From Haloflavibacter putidus (GTDB lineage Bacteria; Bacteroidota; Bacteroidia; Flavobacteriales; Flavobacteriaceae), in assembly GCF_006546625.1 (NCBI RefSeq), contig NZ_VIAR01000001.1:62001-126000 (forward strand): a stretch of 64,000 nt of DNA, in the 5' to 3' direction. Position 1 is the stretch's first letter. The number at the start of each line of letters is the position of its first letter. Positions 45,975-56,901 of the stretch are shown here, one piece after another. The notes beneath the pieces were generated by a model, which saw only the letters and a program-made list of their open reading frames with translations, was not told the origin of the DNA and searched no databases. Both the position numbers and the translations under genes were made by a program.

Positions 45975-46324
45975 GATTCTTCGTCTGTTGCATTCATTTT
46001 ATCTAAATCGTCTGTTTTTACCACTTGATAGGCGCGTTTAACCAAAATTATTGCGAAAGATTGCAAACCAAAACTAATTACAATAGCCGTAAGAATTAAA
46101 GCTTGCGGTAAGGGATCTGCGTAAATTTCGGCAAAAACTTTGGCGTCTTCGGGTATAATTGGAGGTTGACCTTTGGTTATTCTTCCTAAAAGGAAAATTA
46201 ACAAGTTTGCTCCGTTTCCAATTATAATTAAGCCAATTATCAATTTTACCAAACTTCTGCGCAGCATCATATACAAGCCTGCACCATAAAGTACTCCCAC
46301 CATTAATGCTAACAATAACTCCAT
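45971..46324 (-). CDS. mrpC: Na+/H+ antiporter subunit MrpC
   Basis: A 117-residue NuoK-like subunit with three helices; [18 protein letters not shown] and [20 protein letters not shown] are the family signatures. The cytoplasmic C-terminus is charged. One base separates it from mrpB. Confidence 0.94.
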   Translation of the reverse strand: MELLLALMVGVLYGAGLYMMLRRSLVKLIIGLIIIGNGANLLIFLLGRITKGQPPIIPEDAKVFAEIYADPLPQALILTAIVISFGLQSFAIILVKRAYQVVKTDDLDKMNATDEES

Positions 46325-46325
46325 A

Positions 46326-46739
46326 TCAAGCAGATTCTGAGATTGTAAATATTATTGTTAAAGCTACGCCCAACACCACCAAATACACGCCAATATCAAA
46401 AAACAAAGCGGTACCAACAGCACCTATTACCGGGATGGGTTGCTCTAACCATAAACCGGTCATAAACGCTTGCGAGTTGATTAATAACGGCAACAATCCG
46501 CTAAGGAAAGAAACCGCTAAACCTAACGGCATTAAAAATCCCGGATGAAATTTTAAAAGACGTTTGGTGTTATTTAAACCGTTGGCAAAAGCGTGCAATA
46601 CAAATGCAATTGCAGCAATTAGTCCGCCTACAAAACCACCGCCCGGCTCGTAATGACCGCGCAGCAATATAAATACTGAAAACAACAGTAAAATAGGCAA
46701 CAAATAATTGGAGGCTGTATTTAATATAATTGTTCTCAT
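46326..46739 (-). CDS. mrpB: Na+/H+ antiporter subunit MrpB
   Basis: A 137-residue membrane subunit with four helices; [31 protein letters not shown] (in part) is the typical MrpB N-terminus. One base separates it from mrpA upstream. Confidence 0.94.
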   Translation of the reverse strand: MRTIILNTASNYLLPILLLFSVFILLRGHYEPGGGFVGGLIAAIAFVLHAFANGLNNTKRLLKFHPGFLMPLGLAVSFLSGLLPLLINSQAFMTGLWLEQPIPVIGAVGTALFFDIGVYLVVLGVALTIIFTISESA

Positions 46740-46740
46740 C

Positions 46741-49053
46741 TTATTTTTGTTTACGTTCTGTAGATTTTAGACGCAGCTTAAGCAACCCAAAAACGCCAAT
46801 TGCTGCAATAGTTAGCACAGATATTTCTATCATTGTATCTGTACCTCTAAAATCTACTAAAATTACATTTACCACGTTTTTTCCGTGGGCTTCTAAATAG
46901 GCGTTTTTTGCATAATAATTTGCAATATCTTTATTGGCTGGTTGCGCCAAAACCTCTAAAGCTAAAATACTTATTAAACCGCCAAACATTATAGAAATTA
47001 TCCCATCTCTAACACGCATTTTATAGTCTGAAAGTCTCAGGTATTTTGGCAATCTATATAAAACCAGTACAAAAAGTATAACCGTTAAGGTATCTATGGC
47101 AAATTGTGTCATAGCCAAATCTGGTGCGCTATAAAACACAAAGAGCAAACAAATAGCATAACCAATTACACCAGAAGATGCAACTGCTGCTAACCTAGAT
47201 TTAGTAAATACGGTATAAAAAATTGCGCCTAACAAAATAGCTACGACAATTACTTCGTAAATAGTTAACCGGGAAAGTGCATTATAATCTATTTGATAGG
47301 TGGTGTTTCGCAATAGGCTGTAAGAAACAATTCCTACCAAAAACATGATAATTACGGCTATATAATTCCGTAAATAGCCATTTTGAAAAGTGTTTGTCCA
47401 TAAACTAGAGAATTTATCAAACCAATCTACCAAGTTTTCGGTAATACTTTTGGGAGAGATAAATTCAAATCTCTCAATAAAATCTTCTAGTTTTTCTGAA
47501 GGTTTTAAAATAAAGTATAAACTAAGTCCGGAAACTATGGTTATAGAACTTAAGGCCAAAATAGTAGTAAAGCCATGCCAAATTTTAAGATGTATATCTC
47601 CCGCATCATGGTTTAGAGCTGTTACAATTGGTTTTACCAAAGCTTGTTCTAGTAAAAACGGCATCAAACCAAAAAGCAGACCTAAAGCGGCAAGCAATAC
47701 AGGCGGAAACCAAATTAAAAATCCTGGACGTTTTACATCTTCAAAACGTTCTGGCAATTTCCCTATAAAAGGTTTCACCCCTGCAACGTAGCCTGCATAC
47801 GAGATAAATACATTTGTAAGTAATGCCAATGCTGTTAATAAAGCTGCGTTGTGTTTAAAATTTAACGTGCCTTCGTAAATCAAATCTTTTCCTATAAACC
47901 CAATAGAAGATGGAATACCGGCGTTAGAAATTGCGGCCAAAATTCCGGCAATGGCTACCGGCAGCATAATTTTCCGTAAACCGCTTAGTTGCGTTACATC
48001 GCGCGTTCCGGTATACAAATCTATTGCTCCCGTCATTAAAAACAATGTAGCTTTATAAAGTGCGTGCACAATAATAAAAACACCGGCGGCCAAAAGTGCT
48101 TCTTTGGTTCCTAAACCAATTAAGAAAACCAAAATACCTAACGCGGCAATAGTAGAATAGGCCAAAATACCTTTTAAATCTCTTCTAAAAATAGTGTGTA
48201 CAGCAGAGTATAACATTGTTATTGCACCAATAATTATCAAACTGGTATTCCATAAATTTTCCTCGCCCAAAACCGGAGTTAAACGCAACAGCAAATAAAT
48301 ACCGGCCTTTACCATAGTAGCCGAATGCAAGTAAGTAGAAACGGGAGTTGGTGCTTTCATAGCACCGGGCAACCAAAAATGAAAAGGAAATTGAGCTGAT
48401 TTGGTAAAAGCTGCTACAAAAATAAAAAGTACTGCAACGGGATATAAAGCGTGAGCGGTTATAAGATCTTTTTGCGCAAGCATTTCAGAAATTTCATAAG
48501 TGCCGGTCATATAACCCAATACAAGCGATCCCGGCAGCAAAAATAATCCGCCGAGCCCGGTAATACCCAAAGCGGTTAAGGCAGATTTTCTGGAGGCAGA
48601 GCTGGTATTGTTAAACCCAATGAGAAAAAAGGAGCTAATACTGGTCAACTCCCAAAAGACAAACAAAGAAATCATGTTGTCTGAAAGCACCAAACCAAGC
48701 ATAGCAGCCATAAATACGCTTAAATAGCCATAAAACCTATCTAAATATTTATGATTCCGGAGGTATGCAGAAGTATACATAAATACCAAAAAGCCAATTC
48801 CGGTTATCATTAAAGAGAACAGCAAAGAAAGACCGTCTAACCTAAATGTTAGATTAACTCCAAAAGAAGGGATCCATTGGTAGGTTCTTTCAATCACTTC
48901 TCCTTGCGATACTTGCCCTATAAAACGGGAAAAGTAAACAAAAAGGGAAAGCGGAATAAGACTGGAAACAAGCGAAAATTTACCTTTAATAAATTTCCCT
49001 CCAAAAATTAGAAAGATAGAAAAGATAAAACCTAAGACTATTGCTGTGAGCAT
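46741..49053 (-). CDS. mrpA: Na+/H+ antiporter subunit MrpA
   Basis: A 770-residue NuoL-like subunit, first gene of the complete operon mrpABCDEFG. About 20 helices; [21 protein letters not shown] carries the membrane glutamate, [20 protein letters not shown] the lysine and [14 protein letters not shown] a second lysine. The last 150 residues form the MbhD/MbhE-like extension usual in MrpA ([39 protein letters not shown]). Its presence points to Na+ and pH homeostasis in saline conditions. Confidence 0.95.
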   Translation of the reverse strand: MLTAIVLGFIFSIFLIFGGKFIKGKFSLVSSLIPLSLFVYFSRFIGQVSQGEVIERTYQWIPSFGVNLTFRLDGLSLLFSLMITGIGFLVFMYTSAYLRNHKYLDRFYGYLSVFMAAMLGLVLSDNMISLFVFWELTSISSFFLIGFNNTSSASRKSALTALGITGLGGLFLLPGSLVLGYMTGTYEISEMLAQKDLITAHALYPVAVLFIFVAAFTKSAQFPFHFWLPGAMKAPTPVSTYLHSATMVKAGIYLLLRLTPVLGEENLWNTSLIIIGAITMLYSAVHTIFRRDLKGILAYSTIAALGILVFLIGLGTKEALLAAGVFIIVHALYKATLFLMTGAIDLYTGTRDVTQLSGLRKIMLPVAIAGILAAISNAGIPSSIGFIGKDLIYEGTLNFKHNAALLTALALLTNVFISYAGYVAGVKPFIGKLPERFEDVKRPGFLIWFPPVLLAALGLLFGLMPFLLEQALVKPIVTALNHDAGDIHLKIWHGFTTILALSSITIVSGLSLYFILKPSEKLEDFIERFEFISPKSITENLVDWFDKFSSLWTNTFQNGYLRNYIAVIIMFLVGIVSYSLLRNTTYQIDYNALSRLTIYEVIVVAILLGAIFYTVFTKSRLAAVASSGVIGYAICLLFVFYSAPDLAMTQFAIDTLTVILFVLVLYRLPKYLRLSDYKMRVRDGIISIMFGGLISILALEVLAQPANKDIANYYAKNAYLEAHGKNVVNVILVDFRGTDTMIEISVLTIAAIGVFGLLKLRLKSTERKQK

Positions 49054-49072
49054 ACTTGTAAAATCTGAACTG

Positions 49073-49080
49073 CAAATATA
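49073..49080 (-). promoter_or_regulatory. -7 element of the mrp operon
   Basis: The minus strand reads TATATTTG, 19 bases upstream of the mrpA start. No clear -33 element. Confidence 0.45.
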
Positions 49081-49184
49081 AAAGTAATATTTTAAGATAC
49101 CTTAAAGAAAGTGCATCCATAAACAGGTTTAACAGCTTACTAACACTCGATTACGTACTGTTATTTTTAATAATAGCGAAATTA

Positions 49185-49232
49185 TTATTGTTTATCAATA
49201 ATTTTAGTATATTTATTATCGATAAACAATAA
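49185..49232 (+). promoter_or_regulatory. Promoter flanked by a 12-bp inverted repeat (DUF2975/HTH operon)
   Basis: ttattgtttatc (49185-49196) and gataaacaataa (49221-49232) are perfect inverted repeats 24 bases apart. The left arm supplies a -33 TTG (49188-49190) and 17 bases on is TATATTTA (49208-49215), one base off the -7 consensus. The right arm ends 9 bases before the start codon. This is a likely autoregulatory operator for the HTH protein encoded by the second gene. Confidence 0.6.
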
Positions 49233-49241
49233 CAATCAATT

Positions 49242-49757
49242 ATGAAAGCACTTACAACTTTACGGAAATTAATCAACCTGATTTACATTTTAAGTTTTAT
49301 TCTTTTTATTGCATTTTTTATAGGCCTGCTAGCTGTACTGTTTTTTGATATAAGCAGTGCAGACATTATAAACAATGAAAAGCTATTAACTTTTAGTAAA
49401 ATAGAACTTGGCATTTGGGGTTTCATGATTTTACTTTTATACGGCGGCTATCTATTTACGCTGTATATTTTTAAAAATTTGGTGTATAACTTAAAGCCTA
49501 AAAATCTCTTTACGGAATTGCAAATTGCTTATCTATTGCGCATAGGAAGATTAATAATTGGTTTAACCTTGGCAGAAATTGCTTTCAAATTTCTTTTCGA
49601 ATTACTTTACGAACAGGAAATAAATATTAGTTTTCAAACCGAAAGTTTGTTTCAAAGCACTTTATTTACCCTTAGTATTGGATTTTTCTTTATCTTTTTA
49701 TCCGGCTTATTTAAAGTAGCAAGAAACCTAAAACAAGAAAATCAGTTAACTATTTAG
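49242..49757 (+). CDS. DUF2975 family membrane protein
   Basis: A 171-residue protein with four membrane helices (LIYILSFILFIAFFIGLLAVLFF in part, LGIWGFMILLLYGGYLFTLYIF in part, IIGLTLAEIAFKFLFELLY, STLFTLSIGFFFIFLSGLF) and the typical loop LKPKNLFTELQIAYLLRIG. DUF2975 proteins are commonly encoded with a small Cro/CI-type regulator, as here; the pair is thought to sense envelope or membrane state, but function is unknown. Two copies of the CTTTACGGAA decamer lie inside (49258, 49508). The next gene starts one base after its stop. Confidence 0.85.
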   Translation: MKALTTLRKLINLIYILSFILFIAFFIGLLAVLFFDISSADIINNEKLLTFSKIELGIWGFMILLLYGGYLFTLYIFKNLVYNLKPKNLFTELQIAYLLRIGRLIIGLTLAEIAFKFLFELLYEQEINISFQTESLFQSTLFTLSIGFFFIFLSGLFKVARNLKQENQLTI

Positions 49758-49758
49758 C

Positions 49759-49965
49759 ATGTCAATTTATATTAACTTAGAAGAATTGCTAAACGAGCGC
49801 CAAATTACCTCCAAAGATTTGGCAGAAGAGATTGGTATTACCACCGCCAATTTATCTATTTTAAAAACCGGAAAAGCAAAAGCAGTTCGTTTTTCTACTT
49901 TAGAGGCAATTTGTAAAGCTTTAGATTGCCAACCGGGCGATATTTTAAAATACAAAGAAGAATAA
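49759..49965 (+). CDS. Small Cro/CI-type HTH regulator (YozG-like)
   Basis: A 68-residue protein that is a single helix-turn-helix domain: ITSKDLAEEIGITTANLSILKTGKAKAVRFSTLEAICKALDCQPGDIL (given in part) holds the two HTH helices and the closing GDILKY motif of this subgroup. It is co-transcribed with the DUF2975 gene and probably binds the inverted repeat at 49185-49232. Confidence 0.88.
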   Translation: MSIYINLEELLNERQITSKDLAEEIGITTANLSILKTGKAKAVRFSTLEAICKALDCQPGDILKYKEE

Positions 49966-50077
49966 GCCTAACGCAAGATTTTAAAAAGACCTATAGACAT
50001 TTAATCAAAAGTTTGGTTAAAATTAAAAAGGTCATTTATATTTTGGTTACTTTTAAAAATAAAGATCAGTTTTAAAA

Positions 50078-50497
50078 ATGGACTTATCTCAATTTACTAT
50101 TCGTTTGGTTTGTGCCTTTGCTGCCGGTGCTTTTATAGGAATAGAACGGGAGTATAAAAACAAACACGCAGGTTTAAAAACCAATATTCTGGTGACCTTA
50201 GGCTCTGCGGTATTTGTTATGATTTCTTTAGAATATGCAGATCAGGCGTATACAGATATTACGCGTGTTTTAAGTCAGGTGGCTATTGGGGTTGGTTTTT
50301 TAGGTGCGGGAGCCATTATGAAACGCGATTCTAAAATTAGCGGTTTAACAACTGCCGCTACTATTTGGTGTAGTGCCGGCGCCGGCTGTTTAGCCGCCGC
50401 AGGAATGCTTTGGGAGCTGCTTATTTTAACTGCTTTTGTTATTATAATCAACTACGTTTTCGGAAAAATAGACGATAAAATAAAAAGAAACGATTAA
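50078..50497 (+). CDS. MgtC/SapB family membrane protein
   Basis: A 139-residue inner-membrane protein with four helices. The family core is intact: RLVCAFAAGAFIGIEREYKNKHAGLKTNILVTLGSAVF (in part), GVGFLGAGAIMK and GLTTAATIWCSAGAGC. It lacks the C-terminal soluble domain of Salmonella MgtC, like most short SapB-type members. Role (often magnesium or envelope homeostasis) is unproven. Confidence 0.88.
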   Translation: MDLSQFTIRLVCAFAAGAFIGIEREYKNKHAGLKTNILVTLGSAVFVMISLEYADQAYTDITRVLSQVAIGVGFLGAGAIMKRDSKISGLTTAATIWCSAGAGCLAAAGMLWELLILTAFVIIINYVFGKIDDKIKRND

Positions 50498-50570
50498 GAA
50501 TTTTCCGTAAAGAAAATTTAGGGAAACAACTTTAAATTCCGCGTAAGCGAAAACAAAAAAGTTATGCATA

Positions 50571-50614
50571 AAAAAAGCTTTCTAAATAATTAAACTTAGA
50601 AAGCTTTTCTTTTT
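50571..50614. terminator. Bidirectional terminator between mgtC-like gene and atpC
   Basis: A perfect 13-bp stem (aaaagctttctaa/ttagaaagctttt) with A-rich left and T-rich right flanks, serving converging genes. Confidence 0.85.
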
Positions 50615-50632
50615 ATTTAAAATTGGCAAAAT

Positions 50633-50911
50633 TTAATCTGCCAAGATAATTGCTTTATTGTTTTTTAGCTCTAACACGCCACCTTTTATTGATAATTGAT
50701 AGGTGTTATTTTTGGTAGTTTCAAAAGCTTCTTTTACTTCGTCTTCTAACGTAAAATCCCCCTCAATTTTTACCAAGCCTTTTTCTAATATAGAAACGAT
50801 GGCCGCGTGATTATCGAGCATTTGAAATTCGCCGTTAACACCGGGAACCGTAACTGAGGTTACTTCTGTGCTCAACAAAACTTTTTCTGGGGTAACTATT
50901 TCTAAAAACAT
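50633..50911 (-). CDS. atpC: F1F0 ATP synthase epsilon subunit
   Basis: A 92-residue epsilon subunit that is just the N-terminal beta-sandwich (MFLEIVTPEKVLLSTEVTSVTVPGVNGEFQMLDNHAAIVS in part). The C-terminal helical hairpin, which inhibits the enzyme in Escherichia coli, is absent; short epsilons of this kind are usual in Bacteroidota. It follows atpD by 26 bases. The other ATP synthase genes are not in the window, so atpDC form a separate unit. Confidence 0.92.
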   Translation of the reverse strand: MFLEIVTPEKVLLSTEVTSVTVPGVNGEFQMLDNHAAIVSILEKGLVKIEGDFTLEDEVKEAFETTKNNTYQLSIKGGVLELKNNKAIILAD

Positions 50912-50937
50912 ATTGGTTTATTTAAAAGCGAGCCTTA

Positions 50938-52458
<1,521 letters not shown>

Positions 52459-52515
52459 CTACTAGTTTAATTTATAGTTTCTTAATGCAATTCTACCTGC
52501 ATTGTTTTTCGGCTG

Positions 52516-52523
52516 CAAAGATA
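52516..52523 (-). promoter_or_regulatory. -7 element of atpDC
   Basis: The minus strand reads TATCTTTG, a full TAnnTTTG match, 60 bases upstream of atpD. The -33 region is not clear. Confidence 0.5.
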
Positions 52524-52581
52524 AATTATTTGTATGAATTATCACAGCTCAATTTTTGAAATTATTATAACATTTTTTTCT

Positions 52582-54429
52582 TTATTCTACCGTAACAGAT
52601 TTTGCCAAATTTCTTGGCTGATCTACATTTTTTCCCAACATTACAGCCACGTGATAGGACAATAATTGTAATGGGATGGTAGTTAACAAAGGTGTTAGCG
52701 CTTCTATGGTATCTGGCACTTCTATAACATAATCTGCCATTTCGCGCACGTGGGTATCGCCTTTGGTTACGATAGCGATAATTTTACCATTTCTAGATTT
52801 TATTTCTTGTATATTGCTTACTACTTTTTCGTAATGCCCGTTTTTAGTGGCAATTACCACTACCGGCATCATTTCATCTATTAGTGCAATTGGACCGTGT
52901 TTCATTTCTGCAGCCGGATAGCCTTCTGCGTGTATATAAGAAATCTCCTTTAATTTTAAAGCGCCTTCTAAAGCCACGGGAAAATTAAAGCCTCTTCCTA
53001 AATACAAGAAATTCGCGGCATCTTTATATTTTTCTGCAACTTTTTCTATATGGTCGTTAGACTTTAAAGCTTCTTCTATCTTTTGCGGAATTAAATCTAA
53101 TTCTTGCAAATGGTAATGAAAATCTGCATTAGAGATAGAACCTTTTGCCTTGGCCAATTTTAAAGCAATTAAGCTTAAAACCGTAATTTGCGTAGTAAAT
53201 GCTTTGGTAGAAGCAACGCCAATTTCGGGACCGGCGTGCGTGTAAGCTCCGGCGTGGGTTTCTCTAGAAATAGAAGAACCAACAACATTACAAACGCCAA
53301 AAACAAAAGCACCTTTTTCTTTTGCTAGCTTTATCGCTGCCATTGTATCTGCAGTTTCGCCGGATTGTGAAATTGCAATTACTACATCGTCACTATTAAT
53401 AATAGGATTACGATATCTAAATTCTGAGGCATATTCTACTTCTACCGGAATACGCGCCAAATCCTCAAAGATATATTCTGCTACCAAACCTGCATGCCAA
53501 GAAGTACCACATGCAACCACGATAATACGTTTTGCATTTAGCAGTCTATCTAAATTATCATCTATTCCGGCCATTCTAATCAAACCTTGATCTACCAGCA
53601 TTCTACCACGGTAGGTATCTGTAATAGCATCTGGTTGCTCATATATTTCTTTAAGCATAAAATGCTCGTAGCCACCTTTCTCTATTTGTTCTAGATTGAG
53701 TTGTAGTTTTTGAATATAAGGCGCCACCAACTCGTCGTCCTTAATTTTTCTTATCTTAACGCCTTTACTTTTTCTTACCACTGCCATTTCGCCATCTTCC
53801 AGATAAATGGCGTCTTTGGTATATTCTATAAATGGCGATGCATCGGAAGCGATAAAGTATTCATCTTCGCCCATTCCTATAGCTAAAGGACTTCCCAATC
53901 TAGCTACTACAATCTCATCTGGTTTATTTCTGTCAAAAACCGCAATAGCATAAGCGCCCACCGTTTGGTTTAGCGCAATTTGTACGGCTTTCCCTAGTTT
54001 TACGTTTTCTTGTTTTTTTACTTCTTCAATAAGGTTTACTAAAACTTCCGTATCGGTATCTGATTCAAAGGTGTAACCGCGTTTTATCAACTCTTTTTTC
54101 AGGGTGTCGTAATTTTCTATAATCCCGTTATGAATTATAATAATATCACCAGAATTAGATTGGTGCGGATGCGAGTTTACATCATTTGGCACTCCGTGAG
54201 TAGCCCATCGTGTATGGCCAATACCAATATTACCCTCGGTAGAAATCTCTTTCTCCAACTTTTCTTTTAAATCTTTTACTTTCCCTTGGGTTTTACAGAC
54301 GTTAAGCTCTTTGCCGTCGTAAAGCATTATTCCTGCACTATCATAACCCCTATATTCTAACCGTTGTAGTCCTTTTAAAACTACGGGATAGGCATCGCGA
54401 TGCCCAATGTATCCTACTATTCCACACAT
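52582..54429 (-). CDS. glmS: Glutamine-fructose-6-phosphate aminotransferase (isomerizing)
   Basis: A 615-residue enzyme making glucosamine-6-phosphate for peptidoglycan and lipopolysaccharide. The N-terminal glutaminase begins MCGIVGYIGHRDAYPVVLKG with catalytic Cys2; GHTRWATHG and the later tandem SIS domains (CGTSWHAGLVAEYIFEDLA, SQSGETADTMAAIKLAK, LGRGFNFPVALEGALKLKE) are intact, as is the C-terminal DQPRNLAKSVTVE. Downstream of the DUF4270 gene by 2 bases, so co-transcribed. I see no glmS ribozyme before it. Confidence 0.97.
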   Translation of the reverse strand: MCGIVGYIGHRDAYPVVLKGLQRLEYRGYDSAGIMLYDGKELNVCKTQGKVKDLKEKLEKEISTEGNIGIGHTRWATHGVPNDVNSHPHQSNSGDIIIIHNGIIENYDTLKKELIKRGYTFESDTDTEVLVNLIEEVKKQENVKLGKAVQIALNQTVGAYAIAVFDRNKPDEIVVARLGSPLAIGMGEDEYFIASDASPFIEYTKDAIYLEDGEMAVVRKSKGVKIRKIKDDELVAPYIQKLQLNLEQIEKGGYEHFMLKEIYEQPDAITDTYRGRMLVDQGLIRMAGIDDNLDRLLNAKRIIVVACGTSWHAGLVAEYIFEDLARIPVEVEYASEFRYRNPIINSDDVVIAISQSGETADTMAAIKLAKEKGAFVFGVCNVVGSSISRETHAGAYTHAGPEIGVASTKAFTTQITVLSLIALKLAKAKGSISNADFHYHLQELDLIPQKIEEALKSNDHIEKVAEKYKDAANFLYLGRGFNFPVALEGALKLKEISYIHAEGYPAAEMKHGPIALIDEMMPVVVIATKNGHYEKVVSNIQEIKSRNGKIIAIVTKGDTHVREMADYVIEVPDTIEALTPLLTTIPLQLLSYHVAVMLGKNVDQPRNLAKSVTVE

Positions 54430-54431
54430 AA

Positions 54432-55988
54432 TTACTTAGCTTCTGTATAAAAGATATTCAACTTTAATTTCTTTGGTTCAAGCGCAGCATCCGGACCATA
54501 TAATACCGTGCCTTCCGGAGAGATAGCGTGCGTAGAAGGTATTTTTTCTACGTCTATATCTTGGTCTTCAAAATCTGCTTTTGCCAATGAAGAAATATTT
54601 ACGTTTTGTGAAACACTTACTCCTATACGCGTATTGGTTGAATCTTTATTAATAATATTATTTACAAGATTGGTTATACGAATTTTATAAAACCTATTAC
54701 CATCTTCGTCTTTAGAGAGACTGCCCAAATGAACCGTTCTAGACGTTAACGGATTATTTTCGTTTGCACTTGCATCAAAAATATAGTCTCCTAAAACCTT
54801 TTCGTTTTTAATGTCATAAACAAAAATACGTTCAGGCTGTTTTTGGTTATCTGGCACTTGCGTTTCGTCTACATAAAAAACCAAATTAGCTTCATTGATC
54901 AACCAGTTTTTTTCCCGCAAGGAATCTAATTGATTTTGATCTTTAAATAAGTCTATTTCTCCTATAGAGCCTTCGCCCCCTTTTAAGTATAATTTTTCAT
55001 CTTGCGGAGCAGTTTGATATTCGTTTTCGAAAAGATTTACTTTAGAGGGGCCAAAATTTAAACGGTATTCTCTACTTACCGCCGAATCTTGTTCTGTATA
55101 ATCTTCTTCTAAATATGTTTTAAAATAGAGGGTAATATTGGCTGCCGCCTTACCGTCTAATGCTGCATTAAAATTAAAGTAGGTTAAATTACCTTCAGCA
55201 TCAGCACTTTCTGCTTTAAAATAAAGACCTCTAAGATAATTTCTAAAGTTGGCGTTACTCAATAACACCTCACTATCTTGCTGGTTTAATATTTTCTCCT
55301 GAAAAAATGCAGTTGGTAAATTTACTCTTAATGCGGGAGCGGTATAAACTGTATCTATTTCCTGCTCTTCTCCTTCTTCAAAATAAACAACTCGATTGTT
55401 GGTTGGCTTAAAATCTGGTATTTCAAGCAGTGGAGTTGGAGCTAAGTGCTGTTCAAACAAATCGGTTTGATTAGAATAATATACCTGTGGCTCATAATTG
55501 TTTTCAGGATCTATATCGCGCAGAAAATAAGTAGATTCATAAATAGAAAGTTTTATGGGATTGTCACCATATACAGAATCTAATTTGTATAAATATTGCT
55601 CGTCTTCTACTCCTACCACCGTACTAAAATATGGCAAATTTAGCACCACACTATCTAAAACAGGATCTGTAAAAAATTCTGGATTAGGGTTACTTAAACT
55701 TAGCTGGGTTACAAAATTGGCTGTTTTCTTTCCGTAAACATCATCGTTATATACGCCAAAGGAATAACCACTAAGGTTATTGGTTTGCACCCGTTTTAAC
55801 TTAAGGGTTTTAGCTTCTATCTCTGCTGAGTCAAACAAAAGAGCCTCAAAATTAGGATTATCTACAATATTGCTTCCTACTTCACTAAAATCATCATCAC
55901 AGGAGGTAAAACAAAAAGTTCCTACAATTACTAAAAGTGTAATTTTTGAAATAGAGGACAGTCTTACTTTAGGATTCGGTTTCTTCAT
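54432..55988 (-). CDS. DUF4270 family lipoprotein
   Basis: A 518-residue lipoprotein: signal segment with lipobox FCFTSC and following acidic DDDFSEVGSNIV, then a beta-rich body (VVLNLPYFSTV, RRVHLGSLSKDEDG-like strands, YKIRITNLVNNII). It matches DUF4270, a Bacteroidota family of unknown function often next to a glycogen-synthase-like gene and panC. Its start overlaps the upstream gene by 20 bases. Confidence 0.85.
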   Translation of the reverse strand: MKKPNPKVRLSSISKITLLVIVGTFCFTSCDDDFSEVGSNIVDNPNFEALLFDSAEIEAKTLKLKRVQTNNLSGYSFGVYNDDVYGKKTANFVTQLSLSNPNPEFFTDPVLDSVVLNLPYFSTVVGVEDEQYLYKLDSVYGDNPIKLSIYESTYFLRDIDPENNYEPQVYYSNQTDLFEQHLAPTPLLEIPDFKPTNNRVVYFEEGEEQEIDTVYTAPALRVNLPTAFFQEKILNQQDSEVLLSNANFRNYLRGLYFKAESADAEGNLTYFNFNAALDGKAAANITLYFKTYLEEDYTEQDSAVSREYRLNFGPSKVNLFENEYQTAPQDEKLYLKGGEGSIGEIDLFKDQNQLDSLREKNWLINEANLVFYVDETQVPDNQKQPERIFVYDIKNEKVLGDYIFDASANENNPLTSRTVHLGSLSKDEDGNRFYKIRITNLVNNIINKDSTNTRIGVSVSQNVNISSLAKADFEDQDIDVEKIPSTHAISPEGTVLYGPDAALEPKKLKLNIFYTEAK

Positions 55989-56793
55989 TTAATACTTTTT
56001 CTAGGTAAAATTCTTGGTAAGCAGACGAAAACTCTTCTAAAGATTTAAAATCTAATACAGGTTTGTCTAAATTTTCTATATACTTGTTAAGGCTTTCAGG
56101 AATTTCCGAACTACCTTTTATTACAGCATCGGAATTATCGATGGCAGTTTTCATTAAATTATCATAATTTGGTGTACTTAAATGAGCAACTTTCTCATCT
56201 TCTAGACCATCAAACAATATTTTTTTATCCATATCTTCTGCCAAAGTACCTTCAAAGCCTTGTTTGTATACAGAAGTAACTATTTTAGATTCTGAAAACA
56301 ATGGTTCGTTACCGTAATAATTCCGCAAATATAATGGCAATAATGAAGCCAACCAGCCATTTACGTGAATTATATCTGGCGACCAGTTTAATTTTTTAAC
56401 CGTTTCAATAACTCCTTTTGCAAAAAAGATAGCGCGCTCGTCATTATCATCAAACAAGTTACCGTCTTCATCTGTAAAAGTTGCTTTCCGCTTAAAATAA
56501 TCTTCGTTATCAATAAAATAAACCTGCATCCTTTCTTTAGGAATAGATGCTACTTTTATAATTAGTGGCATATCCAGGTCGTTTATAACCAAATTCATCC
56601 CCGAAAGTCGTATAACCTCGTGTAATTGGTGACGCCTTTCGTTAATATTACCAAAACGTGGCATAAAAATACGTATCTGCCCTCCTTGGCTGTTTACCAT
56701 TCTGGGCGCCTCAAAAGACATAGATGATATTTCTGTTTCCGGGAGGTATGGTATAACCTCAGAAGACACGTACAAAATTCGCTTATCCTTCAT
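55969..56793 (-). CDS. Short glycogen/starch synthase-like protein (N-terminal domain only)
   Basis: A 274-residue protein matching the N-terminal Rossmann domain of GT5 glycogen synthases: ILYVSSEVIPYLPETEISSM, GGQIRIFMPRFGNINERRHQLHEV, DIIHVNGWLASLLPLYLR. The second Rossmann domain with the nucleotide-sugar site is missing, and the usual KTGGLADV-like segment after the first strand is not recognisable. This short form next to panC recurs in flavobacteria, so it is a family and not a fresh truncation. It may not be a synthase. Confidence 0.75.
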   Translation of the reverse strand: MKDKRILYVSSEVIPYLPETEISSMSFEAPRMVNSQGGQIRIFMPRFGNINERRHQLHEVIRLSGMNLVINDLDMPLIIKVASIPKERMQVYFIDNEDYFKRKATFTDEDGNLFDDNDERAIFFAKGVIETVKKLNWSPDIIHVNGWLASLLPLYLRNYYGNEPLFSESKIVTSVYKQGFEGTLAEDMDKKILFDGLEDEKVAHLSTPNYDNLMKTAIDNSDAVIKGSSEIPESLNKYIENLDKPVLDFKSLEEFSSAYQEFYLEKVLNEETES

Positions 56794-56875
56794 AAATAAT
56801 CTGCAATTGGTTTTAGTATTAACGTCAAAAAACAGGCAAAATTACAAAATTTTATGCAGTCTGCCAGTAATATAT

Positions 56876-56883
56876 TAATTTTG
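56876..56883 (+). promoter_or_regulatory. -7 element of panC
   Basis: TAATTTTG matches TAnnTTTG and lies 18 bases before the panC start chosen at 56902. An upstream ATG at 56854 would precede this element, which argues against using it. Confidence 0.5.
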
Positions 56884-56901
56884 CACGACTTAAAACAAAA
56901 T

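Noticed and set aside
47390-47791. 133-codon open frame on the plus strand opposite mrpA
   Set aside because: Antisense to a conserved membrane protein; no leader, no recognisable domain.
50633-50911. atpC thought truncated at 92 residues
   Set aside because: Short epsilon subunits without the C-terminal helices are normal in this phylum, and a terminator follows at the expected place.
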